Source: Laburnicola sp. R22_1
Taxonomy: Eukaryota; Ascomycota; Dothideomycetes; Pleosporales; Didymosphaeriaceae
Assembly (NCBI GenBank): GCA_014281115.1
Contig: JACONQ010000004.1
Span: forward strand, 1,240,001-1,304,000
Length of the DNA: 64,000 bases
Direction of reading: 5' to 3'
In this document: one piece after another, positions 1 to 11,635 of the stretch
How the letters are laid out: the number at the start of each line of letters is the position of its first letter
Position numbering within the stretch: the first letter of the stretch is position 1
Position numbers and translations under genes: made by a program
Notes under the pieces: model-generated
Told to the model about the DNA's origin: nothing
Database searches by the model: none
What the model saw: the letters and a program-made list of their open reading frames with translations, nothing else

Positions 1-550
1 CCTATCCTCCAGCACACGCCCCCGCGCCCAATGAGCCGCATCGCCGCACAGGTGGACCTTCCCTTCTGCAGCTCAACGTGCTTGGTGCTAGACCCTCCTG
101 CGTCGCAGTGCGCTGCAAACATGCACGCAAAGTCACGGAATGGCGGCATGCGACTGTCATGCAGTCCTGCGCTGCTGGCGAGTCGTGGCCATCCAATTTT
201 GAAACTCTGTTATCGACTCGACATGTACCTGTGTGGCATTGGTTCGGAAGCCAGTCGTCGTGTGAGGTTGTAAGTATACACCTGACAAGGATCAGTAGCC
301 TTGCGCACGTAATCTCCACCGCTCCACGAGTTCCAAGCCGATCCTGCCATGCCTGGGTATTGCCCCCCAGTCATATCACTTCAGGCTGACGTCGTTGGGC
401 GATCGCAAGACAGGCAGCATATATCGACCATCCCCGTTCGAGCCGGCTTATCCTTGTGTGAGAATCTTCACCGTAGTGCCAAATCAGACCTCCCTTCCAG
501 AATATCATAATGGCAGGCATTAATGTCCCGTAGCGCGCGCTCCGGGAGAC
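1..550. other. Window edge, no gene seen
   Basis: Ordinary GC content. Short open frames occur on both strands but none has recognisable protein features or a plausible spliced extension. It probably holds the downstream region of the exopolyphosphatase gene that ends at 551. Confidence 0.4.
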
Positions 551-1956
551 CTACGCCATGGCTTCCCTGAGTAGAGGAGCGACACGTTTCCGGCTGTGCT
601 GTACGTTCCGCTGCCACCACATCATTCTCCAATACCCATCGCCATCGTGACTGTACGACTTGTCATCTGCACTCTCCCAGTCCTGCAGCCCCAACTCATC
701 ACGGGAGTCCGCCGCGAATTTCTTTGCTGCTGCGATACCGGCTTCGTTGAAGGCCCAAACAAGGAGCTCCCTCCGAAACTGTCCTTCTGCAGACGTCGAC
801 GTGGTCATGATAGAGTACAAGTCAAGGTCGTGTTCTGTAGCGAACTGGCGCAACGCTTCCAGAAAGGGGTCGTCAGAAGACTGCGTGCTTGCTTCGTCCG
901 CCGCTTTCTGCTGCAGAAATTCGATACTCTTGACCACTGAGCTGATGCCGAGTTTCTGACCCTTGTCGTCCCACAGCTTATAATCTTTTTTTAGAATATC
1001 TTGCAGCTTCAATGCTCCAATGTCCTTCTTCGCCGCATCGATTTTGTTATAAAAGTCATTGCGGTCAAAGCTCACAGCGAACTCCGGACACGACAGGATC
1101 TTCGCTTCGAGGTACTCGACCGCTTTTCTATCGTGTTCGGTTGTCTTGTTTGTGTCCTGGAGGTTTGCAGTGTCAATGAGGATGCTCCCCAGTCCGAGCT
1201 GGGCAGCCTCTGCGTCCCACATCTTGACAACCGTGCTATCGTCTGACAAGCTGTCTCCTTGAGCATGGGCAGCCCCGGACGACATGGCGGAGCTTGACAG
1301 CAAATCCCACGATGGTCGGCAGTATTCGGTGACAAGGCTGCTGCAGCTACCGCTTTTGTCGACTACGCGAGGCTCATCACCAGTGTCCTGCGGCACTTTA
1401 CCCTCTTCGTCATGGTGGTCGATGACACCGGTAACCCTGTTGGAATATATCTTGCCTAGTTGCCCCTGTAGGGAGTTGTGGTCGACGAGGATCCACTTGG
1501 TGTTCTCTGGTGGCAGCTTAGCCTTGATGACGGACAGCTCAGGCAGATCGTCTAGCGTTAGCAGGTGACGAGATTCAATGTTGGCATGTTTGAAAAGTTC
1601 TAAGAACTCGGGCCGCAACTGGATGCCTGACGCGGGTATGTTTGTTATTGGGATGTAGAGTGGAGTGAATGCGTTTCGCGGGGGTGCCATGGAACGTATG
1701 TATGCATATCTACTTTTCAGTTAGCTGACTTGTGATGTGTCAAGACCTCTGGAACTAGACTATACAGGACGGAGCATGTCATGCTATCCAGATCTTTGCG
1801 TCGTTAGTCCGCGAACAAAACCGTCGTGTCAGCGTGCTCACCAGCACTCTCGTTGCCAATGACGAAGGTGACTTTTTGGCTCGAGTCGATAGCGGCTCGA
1901 AGGGCGCTCCGAGCGTGAGCCAGAAAGCCACGCAGAGAATTCCTCGTCACAGCCAT
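551..1956 (-). CDS. ppx1: Exopolyphosphatase, DHH/DHHA2 family
   Basis: Predicted to release terminal phosphate from inorganic polyphosphate chains, as yeast PPX1 does. Three exons on the minus strand: 1956-1842, 1793-1766 and 1709-551. Donors are GTGAGC and GTATAG, and the second intron has a GCTAAC branch point. The joined frame is exactly 434 codons (433 aa). The first two exons supply the metal-binding NESADLDS motif (about residues 36-42), split by intron 1. The third exon carries DHN (124-126), DHH (145-147) and a C-terminal DHHA2 region. The start at 1956 is chosen because SLRGFLAHARSAL follows it directly, as in fungal homologues; an in-frame ATG at 2025 would add 23 residues. Length is normal for the family. 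No targeting signal is visible, so cytosol is likely. Confidence 0.9.
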
Positions 1957-2254
1957 ACTGCAGATAATCGTGGGAACAGAGTGGGAGTGACTGTGTGATG
2001 CTCCAAAAGCAGTTGGGTTCGTCATGTACAGGATGACGTAAGCCGGCCTTACTCAAGAACCGGCTAATATTCGGCCAAGCAAGACGCTCCCAATCACTTT
2101 GAAAATTCATCACGACTTCGCACATGATCATACTCGGGCAGCGACCTGAGCGGTCATGAGCTGGCTGATGTCTTGGACCAAGAAGCTCAACACAAAATAG
2201 GCGCCTCCAAAGGCTGTTGACACCAATATGGCTATCAGTTACGCCAGCGCAAAC
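1957..2254. other. Upstream of ppx1, no gene seen
   Basis: Normal-GC spacer between the exopolyphosphatase start and the AT-rich block. It should contain the ppx1 promoter. No clear TATA box was recognised. Confidence 0.35.
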
Positions 2255-4572
2255 CCCAGGTTTCAGGTCAACCTGACTTGGGTTTTACCGAGGTTGACCT
2301 AACTAAGCTAAACTTAGCATAACGCCTAAAAAAAATTTAAGTTAGGTTAGCTTAGCTTAGCTTAGTTAACTAGTAACACTATTATACCTTTAGCACTATA
2401 AAACACGTTTAGAACTTCTTTAAAATATCTTCTAATAGATCTTAATACTATATATATTCTATACCTACTAAGGCTATATAAGGGCAATATTAATAAGCCT
2501 CTACTAACTACTAAAGTACTAACTACTTAAGTAGAGTAGGCTAAGAATATTATATTAGTATATTAGTAAAACATATTTAGAATATATTTATAATATATAT
2601 TAGGAGTCTACTATATTTACTATAGATAATAGCTAGAATCTACTATTACGTATAGAGGATGCTAAGTACACTTTAACTATTCTAATATATCTAAAAGCTA
2701 TACTAAATAGCTACGCCTATATAACTAAGATACCTAGCAATAAACAAGGAGGGTAAATAATAAAGGAGAAGGTGTTTATAATAGTTATAGAGATACAATA
2801 CTGCTAAAACTTATTAGAATTATATTTTAAATATAATTCTTAATAAATAAGTTTAAAATAAGTTTCTAATATAATTTTTAATAAACAAGTTTAGAATACA
2901 ATTCTAATATAGTTTAGTTCTAATACTCTAAGAAGCTTATTTATAAGAAACGTCACATAATATTTAACTTTCTTAGTAGTATAGTATAAAGAATAAAATA
3001 CTTCTATATAGGTATAAAACACTATAAATACCTTCTAAACACGTTACGTAATTATTTTTATAATAAAGTAAATAAGAAATTGTATAGTAAAATAAAACAA
3101 CTCTAGGTTAGAGAGCGTAAAGAAAGCTATAGTATTAAAGAGGCTAAAGGGTAAGAACTAGAACATACTCTAAATATGTTTTAAATATATTTACGCTTAA
3201 TAGGGCATATATTAGTATACTAAAGCGATTTAAGAAAGGGGCTTATAGTGCCTACAGAAGAGCTAGTTGCCTACCTATCTTAAAGCAGTTTTAAAAACTA
3301 GTATACTCACTAAAATATATTTATAACATAATTAGAACTTATTTTAATATATTTAGTTAATTATTAGCAACTAAAAGTGGTTTATTTACTGTGCTAATTA
3401 TACATATTAGAATTGCTATTAGGAGGATTATTTTTTCTAAATTGTACTAGATAAACTAGATATTACGTATTTGTAATCTCTTTTTGCAAATAGATTACCT
3501 TCTAAATATATTATATAAAGAGAGTATAATATTATTAAGCCTATGCTTACAAGAGTTTAAAAATATAGTATATATAACTAGAATATATTTTAAATATAGT
3601 CTAATTATATTTAAGGCGTTAATTACTCTTAAGGTTAGGAGAAGGTTGTCTACAGCAGAAACTGTCCTATTACCTTTTATATTCTAATTCTATTAGATTT
3701 TAAAAACACTCCTTATATTGTTTTAAACTTATTTAGAATATATAACTATATTTTCTCCCTTTTATATATACTAGAGGAAAAGCAACTAACTAATATTAAA
3801 AATATTCTCTATCTAATATTAACACCCTACCTTATAAGATATAAGCTTACTTTAACATATTTAGAATAAGTTCCTAATATATTATAGCGCAATTTATTAA
3901 TTCTTTATAGTTAGCTATATTTCTATCCTTAAGAGGCCTCTCTAGTATTAAAGACTTAAGCGTTACTTTTGCAAATAAAGATTAAATTAACTAAATTATT
4001 AAGAAGGAGAAGCTTATATAATTTCCTTATAGAAGTAGTATTAAATTAATTCTCTTCTAGTAGAAAATACTAGACAAAGATCCTAACATAGTAAAACATC
4101 TTCTTAATATATTTAGAACGTGTTCTCTAATATTTAATAGTTATATATTTGTTAGATTATTACTTTAGTATTAGGCAATATGATAGTCTGTTTTTATAAC
4201 TATGTAGTAAAGATTCTACTTAAGCTACCTACATTTTAAATAGATATATTCTATAAATATATAGAGTAACTATAGAGAGAGCTCCTAATTATTATATTCT
4301 ATCCTTAGAATAATAAGTGTAAGTAAACCTATTAGGAATATGTTTAAAAGATATTTAACCTTTAATAGTAATATACCTTAGAAGAATCTTCTATAATAGA
4401 AAGTTAGAAGCGGTCTACTAGATAGGCTTAATAGTATTTTTAATAAGTGTTCTAAACACGTTTAAAAGCCAGTTTAGTAGTATTATTTTTATAATATAGA
4501 ATTTGTTAGAATTACTATTAATATATCTAATATATAGATAAAAGATAATTTCTACTAGAATATAATAGAAGT

Positions 4573-4700
4573 ATGTGGCGTTAAATTAACTATCTAGGGG
4601 TAGCATAACAAAGGCTTTTATCTTAAATAACATAATAAAAAAAGCAGAGCCCTCTGCTTAGTAATTAAAAAGAGCGTGAAAAAGGTGATTATAAAAAAAG
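4573..4700 (+). mobile_element. Short dispersed element, copy A
   Basis: About 128 bp, nearly identical to 6989-7119 and related to 28918-29036. It begins ATGTGGCGTTAAATTAAC and ends in an A-rich tail (ATAAAAAAAG). An internal 18-nt palindrome (AAGCAGAG/CTCTGCTT) is perfect in this copy. No target-site duplication is obvious. It is followed by a GC-rich stretch of about 85 bp (4700-4785), unusual for this block. Confidence 0.7.
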
Positions 4701-5789
4701 CGCGTTCGAACTGCTAAGCGAGCTTGGCGATCTTGGCGCGCACAGCTCCCACATGCAAAGTTTTTACGAAGAGGCCACTTAGAACTTTAAGAAAGATAAT
4801 AATAGAAGTATATTCTAAACATATTCTAGGTTTCTCTTAATACCTCTAATTAATTAATTCTTAGGAGCGTTACTAGTCCTTTTATATATACTTAATAGTT
4901 TAATTTTATATTATACACTTTAAATATAGAGTAGAATAAGTAATAGCTAAAAAAAAAGTGTAGAAGTTTTTATATAGCTATATAATGCAGCTTCTTAATT
5001 ATAATACTTAGAATAAATATCTTTAGCTTATAAATCTCCTAGGTATATTACAAAACATATTTAGAACAACTTTTTAATATATTCTAGCAAGCTTAGAGAA
5101 GAGGAAAAGCGTTTAAGACTAGGCAAAAGATATTAAAAGTGCTGTTATTGCTTTAGGCCTTGTTTAGGCTTTTAGTTATATTAAGAAAGAGTATTAGAAT
5201 ATATTAGAATTATATTCTAATGCTACTAAGCAGGCTAGGAATAAATCTTACAGAACTAGATAATTCCTTTCTCTTTTTACGGTAATTACTACGTTAGTGT
5301 CCCTAGAATATATTTAGAATATTATACTAATATGTTCTACTTTAAGAAAAATAGACCTTTAGAATCTAAAGAAGTTTAATGCCTATAATAGGTTTGGAAT
5401 TAGATCTAATTATTATACGCTATCTATAATTAGTAAGAGATTCTTTAGAAACTAGAGAAGGGAAATAGGTAAGTATATCTAAATTAATTTAGATGTGGGC
5501 TAAAATATATTTAGAATGTAAATAGAAACTATTTAAGGTAGCTAAGGTAGCTAAAATTCTAATTGTAATTTTAGATAATAATAATAAGGACCTAAGACTA
5601 CCTTTAAGCTCCTTAGAATATATAAAAAATTAAAGAACAAGCTTAAAACCTAGAGGAGACTTTTAGTTACAACTAAGATTAATAGTATAAATATCTCTAT
5701 TAGTGCAGTTGTCTCTAATTAGATCCTTACTAGCACTAATACTAGGGCTAAAGTATGTCTTACTAAAACTTATTTATATTATATTCTAA

Positions 5790-6066
5790 ATGTTGAATGG
5801 GTACTCTACAGCTAGCTGTATAGACATCGAATTCTAATCCTCTATACTAGCAAGCGTGGAGGGTATACGGGGCGATCGTACGAGGAAAGGAAATAACATA
5901 ACAGAACGACTTGGTATTGATTGCTTGTCTCTAGAGAGGGTGCGGATGGAAAGGAGAAGATCTTGCGGCGCACGGGCATCACGTGATCCCCACGTGATGC
6001 CATCGTGCGGCAATATTGAAACCTCAACACCCTCAGGTGCCCTTGCCCGTACGGTGTACGGACACT
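5790..6066. other. Normal-GC island inside AT-rich block
   Basis: About 280 bp of ordinary base composition with sharp AT-rich borders. Short open frames exist on both strands (62 and 70 codons) but show no recognisable protein. It contains a strong hairpin at 5975-6001 built from two ATCACGTG-type sites. It may be an insertion younger than the RIP event, or a segment that escaped it. Confidence 0.5.
5975..6001. repeat. Perfect inverted repeat with CACGTG cores
   Basis: Arms GGCATCACGTG and CACGTGATGCC are exact complements, 11 bp each, around a 5-nt loop (ATCCC). Pairing continues outward imperfectly through the CGCACG flanks. Each arm contains the CACGTG E-box bound by bHLH factors such as Cbf1/Pho4-type proteins. 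Whether it is a regulatory site or a transposon end is not known. Confidence 0.6.
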
Positions 6067-6846
6067 AAATATATTTTAGTAGTATACGCTTAATTTAAGA
6101 GCAGACGCTCTTATTAAATTAGCAACTATAGATTAAAAAGAGTTTAGTTAAAATTAAAAAGAGCAAACTAGTATTAGATATAAAGAGACTTTAGTTTAAA
6201 AAGAAGAAAATTAAGTTTAAGAGAATATAGGGTAGGTAGTAGTGTTAGCAAAAACCTATTTCTAATATATTCTAAACTTATTTTAGTTAGCCTTAAAAAG
6301 TCTAATATTTAACCGCGCATTCTTCCTCTAATTCTTCTTTTTCCTCTTCTCTTAAACTATCCTTACATAACTATAAACCTATATTTTAAAAAGTTTATAT
6401 ATATAAGAATATATTTATATTATAATACTAATATATTTATACTATAATACTAATATATTTAGGCACTATATTAATAGTATAAAGGCTAGAAAACGCTCTT
6501 AGAAAGTATACCTAAGTTTGCTACTAATAATAAGGGCGAATATAATATCCTAATAAGGAAAGTCTTTTATAGAGCCCCTTTTAGAAAGATATCTACCTAG
6601 CTATATAGTATAAGACTTTTTAAATTTATTTTAAACGTATTTTAACTTTAATAGAAAAAATTTAAAACTTAGAGTGCCCTTATAATCTATCTTAAACGCT
6701 ATTATACCTATACGCTAATTTTAAAGATTGCTATTAAGCAAAGTAGTACTTTTAAGCTTTTTAAAGCTTAGGAGCTATACTAAGCTCTTTAGAACCTTAA
6801 ATATATTCTAAACACAATTAGAATATATTTAATTAATACTTAGCCT

Positions 6847-6972
6847 CCTTCCTAGAAGCAGCCTAAGGAGCAGCCTAAGAAGTAGCCTAAGGAGCAGCCT
6901 AAGCAGCCCAAGGAGCAGCCTAAGCAGCCCAAGGAGCAGCCTAAGGAGTAGCTTAAGGAGCAGCCTAAGGAG
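6847..6972 (+). repeat. Degenerate 12-15 bp tandem repeat, once coding
   Basis: Tandem units of the form CCTAAGGAGCAG and CCTAAGCAG. In one frame they spell a Pro-Lys-Glu-Gln repeat interrupted by TAG exactly where CAG is expected. The composition is much less AT-rich than its surroundings. This looks like a low-complexity coding segment hit by RIP at CpA. Confidence 0.65.
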
Positions 6973-6988
6973 TAAATTAAAGCTCTAT

Positions 6989-7119
6989 GTGTGTGGCGTT
7001 AAATTAACTACCTAGGAGTAGCACGACAAAGGCTTTCATCTTAAATAACATGATAAAAAAAGCAGAGCCCCCTGCTTAGTAATTAAAAAGAGCGTGAAAA
7101 AGGTAATTATAAAAAAAAG
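6989..7119 (+). mobile_element. Short dispersed element, copy B, with TSD
   Basis: 131 bp starting GTGTGTGGCGTTAAATT and ending ATAAAAAAAAG. It is flanked by a perfect 10-bp direct repeat AAAGCTCTAT at 6979-6988 and 7120-7129, which reads as a target-site duplication. An A-rich 3' end, variable-length duplication and no inverted termini resemble a SINE or another retroposed short element, not a MITE. No clear polymerase III A/B boxes were recognised. Confidence 0.75.
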
Positions 7120-7573
7120 AAAGCTCTATAATATAAGGCAAGCAACCTAAAGCGTTAGTAATAAAAAGGCGAGGCAAGGTAATTAAATATATTCTAAACA
7201 TGTTTCTAATATATTTTAGGTTAACTTTAATAAATATTATTAAATTCTTTACTAAAAGGGATACTTAATACCCTATTTAACCTATACTAAGAAGGGTAAG
7301 CGAGTCTACTTTATAAAGAAAAACTATAGGAATAAAATAGTATTTTAAGTTTAGAATATATTTTTAACTTTTTTATTTAATTACTTTATATAAAAACTTT
7401 ACCTAAAGAAAATTTATTGTAGTATAAAGGAAATAGATTTATAAATATATGCTAGAATATATTTATACTATATTTAGAATATATTCTATTATCTATAACC
7501 TAAAGTGCCTAGTATTCTTATAGTAGTTGCTACTAGGAACACAGTCGCCTACTATATTAATTTTAAAATTAAA

Positions 7574-8348
7574 CTAGTATTCTTAGAATATATTTAGAGC
7601 AGCTTTTAAATAAGTTTTAACTTACTTACCTTAGATATTATTATTATGCTAAGCCTAATAGATGTTATATAGAGTAGCCTTACCTAGAATATAAAAAATC
7701 TTAGTTATCTTAGCTAGATTATGCTATATAATATTAGTAAAATATATTTAAAATAGGATTAGAATATATTCTTACCTTGCTAGTATTAGGGCCTTAGAAG
7801 ATAATTATAGGCAGTATATAGACTAGTATACCTAAGTTTACTATAATACACTAGTAGCGCGCTATCTATATAGTATCCTTTAGCTCTACGCGCCTATTAT
7901 GCTTATCTATTAAGATCTAGTACTATCCTAGAATATATTTAGAACAAAATTAAATTATATTTTACTAATACGTATCCTTCTAGATTTAGATAAAGATAGT
8001 GCTAGGCTAGTTAATAGAATTGTTAGCCTTAGCTACCTCTAATAAGTGCTACTTAATAATATAGGTAACTAGCGCATCTTAAGAGGCAAAATAAGCTTAT
8101 AAAATTATTAGCACCCTTAAAATATATTCTAAATAAGATTATAATATATTTTAATTTACTTAGTAGAGATTATTACTATTATATATATAATACTTTATCT
8201 TTATATACCTAATAATTTTCTTACTATTAGTGTTCTTCTTAAACTTTAGACAGCCCTTAGAGAGGCCTATTATAGCTAAGTATTCCTAGTAGGCTTACTA
8301 AAATATGTTTAGAATATAATATAAATATATTTTAAGGTTTATACTTAC
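7574..8348 (-). repeat. Array of five intron-like AT palindromes
   Basis: Five successive copies of the AT palindrome, all bounded by GT...AG when read on the minus strand: 8348-8298 (GTAAGT), 8159-8116 (GTAAAT), 7971-7928 (GTATTA), 7775-7724 (GTAAGA, branch-like ACTAAT) and 7629-7574 (GTAAGT). They are 44-56 nt long and 94-152 nt apart. In one frame the segment 7927-7776 is open apart from five TAA/TAG codons and no TGA. This is best explained as a RIP-damaged minus-strand gene with homologous introns. The product is unknown. Confidence 0.5.
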
Positions 8349-8550
8349 AAAATTACTAAAGACAGCTATAGTAGCGGTAGTAGTAGAGGTAGTAGAGGTA
8401 GAGAATTATAGGAATAGAGAAGAAAAAGCAAATATATTTAGATCTTAATTTTAACTTATTTGTAGGCGCTATTCTACTTTAGTAGGTGGGGTACGCTAGC
8501 CACATTTCAGGTCACCCAACCCTAATTTCAAGTCAGGTTGACGTGTACGT

Positions 8551-8989
8551 ACCGCAAACCCCTCCTCCACGCTCTCAGAGTTTGGCGTGGGCCCTGCACT
8601 TTCCCGCAGCATCACGACGGTTCCAAAGAATTCGAGGCAATCGGACGAACGCCTGCACTATCTACCTAGGTAGATATCGAGTGACGATGTTGCTCACCTC
8701 TCACTCTCAAATTGAGATTCGAAAATTGGCCTGGCCCCCAACGGCTTTTGATATTTCCTAGCGCTTTCACTGCCAGCACATGCCTAAAGTGGTTAGGTGG
8801 AACCCTCCCGTCCGGGCAATTTACGGACAAAAGCCAGGCGTAGCCCCCCTTTTCAGTCTAGTAGGCCCACCAGATGGCAATCTGACGAGGACCACGATGT
8901 TAAATACCGGTACCGGCGCAGAAATTCTACGTACCTAGGGCTGCCGTGCTTCCCCAGGGCTTCAAAACGGACACTACCGGTTGGCAGAC
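8551..8989. other. Upstream of secreted-protein gene
   Basis: Normal-GC spacer with no convincing gene. It should hold the promoter and 5' leader of the gene starting at 8990; no strong TATA box was seen. Confidence 0.35.
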
Positions 8990-11483
8990 ATGTTTCTGTC
9001 TCTCTGTCGCTTGACTCTTCTGTGGGTACTTGCGGTACCGAACACTCTGGCGCAGGGTTATAACGGGACGAATACGAGCACTCCATCGACTCTAACGGCG
9101 CCACTCGACATTTCTGTCACTGCATCTGTGCCGTTAACTCGCAACTCTTCTTCAAATGGTATAATCGCTCTTCGCATCTTAGAATTTGAGCTAACGTTAC
9201 GGCGAAGACTCTATACAGGCTTGCAACAGCAGGTGGCAGTCATATAAATCGAGATTGCGGGATCCCTACACGACCGATACAACGACAATCACGTTAGGTC
9301 TAGGGGTAGAAACTAGCTACCTGGGCATTCAGACATGCTCCTCATACTGCGGAGAAATCTGCTATGCAGATACCAAAAACATAACAAGAACCACTCTTGT
9401 TACCCAGATATATACAAACTATAGCTACTCGACGGTAAAGCGGTTAACCTTTACTGAGCCTGCGCCCAATTGCACTATTCCTCCAGCATCATGCAAGCAG
9501 TTGTGGAATGAGTACACTATCGCCGAGGCGTCATTCAAAACGGCCCCAAACCCTAATAACCCGAAAACTCCAGGATGCACGAACCTCTACTGCACGCGGA
9601 CGACTTGTAAATTTGGTGGAGGCGACAAAGGAGCTTTGCCAACCGATGGCGTCGTGGAGCGAGACTGGTATAGTCTGAGCCTGTTTTACTGGCCGGCTCC
9701 AAAAACGATATCTCGCGACATGTGTGCATATACCCCAGCGCAAACCGGTATCGATCGAGTCCCTAGTGCTAGTAGTAAGTCTTCTAGCTTTGCTTAAGCA
9801 AGGACTGAGAAGCTAACCCTGCAGGCTACGTTCCTACTACTACTGAAGGCTTCACTGTGGTTGACGGAAACACGCTATACAAGGGCAACGTATACATCTC
9901 AATACCGCAGATGGAGGTCTCAGATAACTGTGGATGGTCGACCGCCTTATACGATGTTGTGTTTCCCGTCGCGTCGACCGACCTCTACTCTAATCGAGGG
10001 GACGTCATGAGTTCGAGGAATTACCCCGTTCAATGGGCAGATTGTGAGTGACCTTACAATACGCAACGCTTGTGAAGACCTATACTTACGGCACATCTAT
10101 GTAGTCAACGAACCTGTTCCATACAGGTGAGTATCATACATTCACTGACTTTCCTCTCAGGCTTGATCTAACTTCCACAGTGCAATAGTCGGCGGTGGGC
10201 CCCGAACCTTCTCAGTGATACCCGGGGATCGGATTCTTGATCCCGTCAATTACTGCAAGACAGCCATATGCGACTCAAGGGCGGTTCTCCCGGGCAGTTA
10301 TGAGCCGTGGATTGTGCTTCCACAAGCGGTTCAGAACGTGCATCCTGATTTTGCAGGCTGCGCTATCGATTACGATCACGTATTTTTCGACCCGCCAATC
10401 GCGCTTCAGGACGTGCCCGACTTTCTCACTACAGCTTCGGGCGATCATATTACCACCTCCGCGGAGCCGGCAAGTACGCACGTTGCTTTGCCTGTTCAAA
10501 CTTCGGCTTCGCAAACTTATACGCCACGTCCACCCAAGCACACTGCCTCCGCAGATCGTCCCCTAAAAGATCCTTCTCCAAGTGGCCAGCTACCCAATAA
10601 CCCTGGCCCTGATGGCCCTGCCGCCCCCAACAAGCCTGGTCCAAACGAGCCCGATCACAATGGCCCTGATCCGCACCATCCTACCCCCGACAACGCTGCA
10701 CCAGGCACGCCTCCCACCAAAGCCGATCCCGCCAACGCTCCAAGACCACACATCACAGCCGGGCCAACCCTCATTCCCATCGCACCAGATGGCCAAGGCC
10801 TAATCCTACATTCCTCCACCGCGATACCCGTGTCTGGCTCCGCCATTATCGACGGCACAACACTGCACATCCAATCTGGTATTCTGACCCTAGAGTCCCC
10901 AGCAGGTACCTCTTCGATGAGTCTCACCGAACCAAACTCGGACCCCTCAAGTGGAGGAGACCCCGTGACTCTTACGCTCGGAGGGACCGTCCTGACCATT
11001 GCAAGTTCCAGCGGGTCTTTGGTATTAGGTAGCGAAGCGACGCTCCGCGCGGGAAACGCAGGAAAATCGGTGGGAGATATGGTCCTGCATGTGGACAGTG
11101 AAGGCGTACAGATGGAGGACATGCAGACTGGAAAGAAGACGTATATCGCTTTTGCAGATGTGGATTCCTCGGCTCCTCCTCAGGATGAAAGTCCCGCTGA
11201 TGTGATATCAAAAACTGGTGCGGCGCATCGAGAAGATGGGGAGGGGACAGCGGACTCGGCGGGTCAGGCACAATCGAGTGCGCAGAAGAGTAGTACACCC
11301 CTTGAGTCAGTGACTAGGAGCTCGCAGAGGCCGACACGGCCAGGCGATGATGAAGAAAGCGAGTCGGGGGTATCGCCGAATTCGCCATCGAATTCCAGAG
11401 AGGGCGCGGCGGCGACGATACTCACTTCTCGCTCCGCTGGCCTGGTAGCGATGCTCGTATTCGGGCTCATATATTTAATATAA
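8990..11483 (+). CDS. Secreted Cys-rich protein, likely GPI-anchored
   Basis: Family not recognised. Five exons: 8990-9158, 9208-9774, 9825-10043, 10105-10126 (22 nt) and 10181-11483, giving 759 aa. Intron 1 has donor GTATAA, branch GCTAAC and acceptor GAAG; the other joins use GTAAGT or GTGAGT donors. The N-terminus MFLSLCRLTLLWVLAVPNTLA is a clear signal peptide. The next ~350 residues contain many Cys and N-x-S/T sites. A linker of Pro, Asn, Gly, Asp and His repeats follows, then a Ser/Thr/Gly-rich beta-type region, then a hydrophobic C-terminus ending GLIYLI after Ser/Ala residues. That layout suggests a cell-wall or plasma-membrane surface protein. It sits next to the RIP block, a setting where effector-like genes are often found, but no effector role is shown. 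Confidence 0.75.
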
Positions 11484-11635
11484 CGAGTAATATAGATACA
11501 ATACATTCATGAACACAGCGAGACAAACGCCCCAGCCAGTCTATAGAAATCGTGAATCATGTAACAGCCCCGAGACCACATCGCGGCTTCTACATCACAC
11601 ATTGAGTCCAACAGCAACCCGCAACCCGCCAACCC

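Larger units (their letters stand above)
2255..8550. mobile_element. RIP-degraded AT-rich repeat block
   Basis: About 6.3 kb of extremely AT-rich DNA dominated by TpA and ApT, with almost no CpA or TpG, between flanks of normal GC. Both edges are abrupt, near 2290 and 8480. Reading frames are short, and the stops in the frames I followed are TAA or TAG, as expected when CAA/CAG codons lose C to T. This is the known signature of RIP on repeated DNA. A 13-bp inverted repeat (GTCAACCTGACTT) sits just inside each edge, at 2267-2279 and, as its complement, at 8530-8542; these may be the worn ends of one element. No intact transposon protein was recognised, so the class is unknown. Less AT-rich segments inside (4573-4785, 5790-6066, 6847-7119) are listed separately. 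Confidence 0.85.

Noticed and set aside
3484..3687. 67-codon frame in the AT-rich block
   Set aside because: Low-complexity Ile/Leu/Tyr composition expected from AT-rich DNA.
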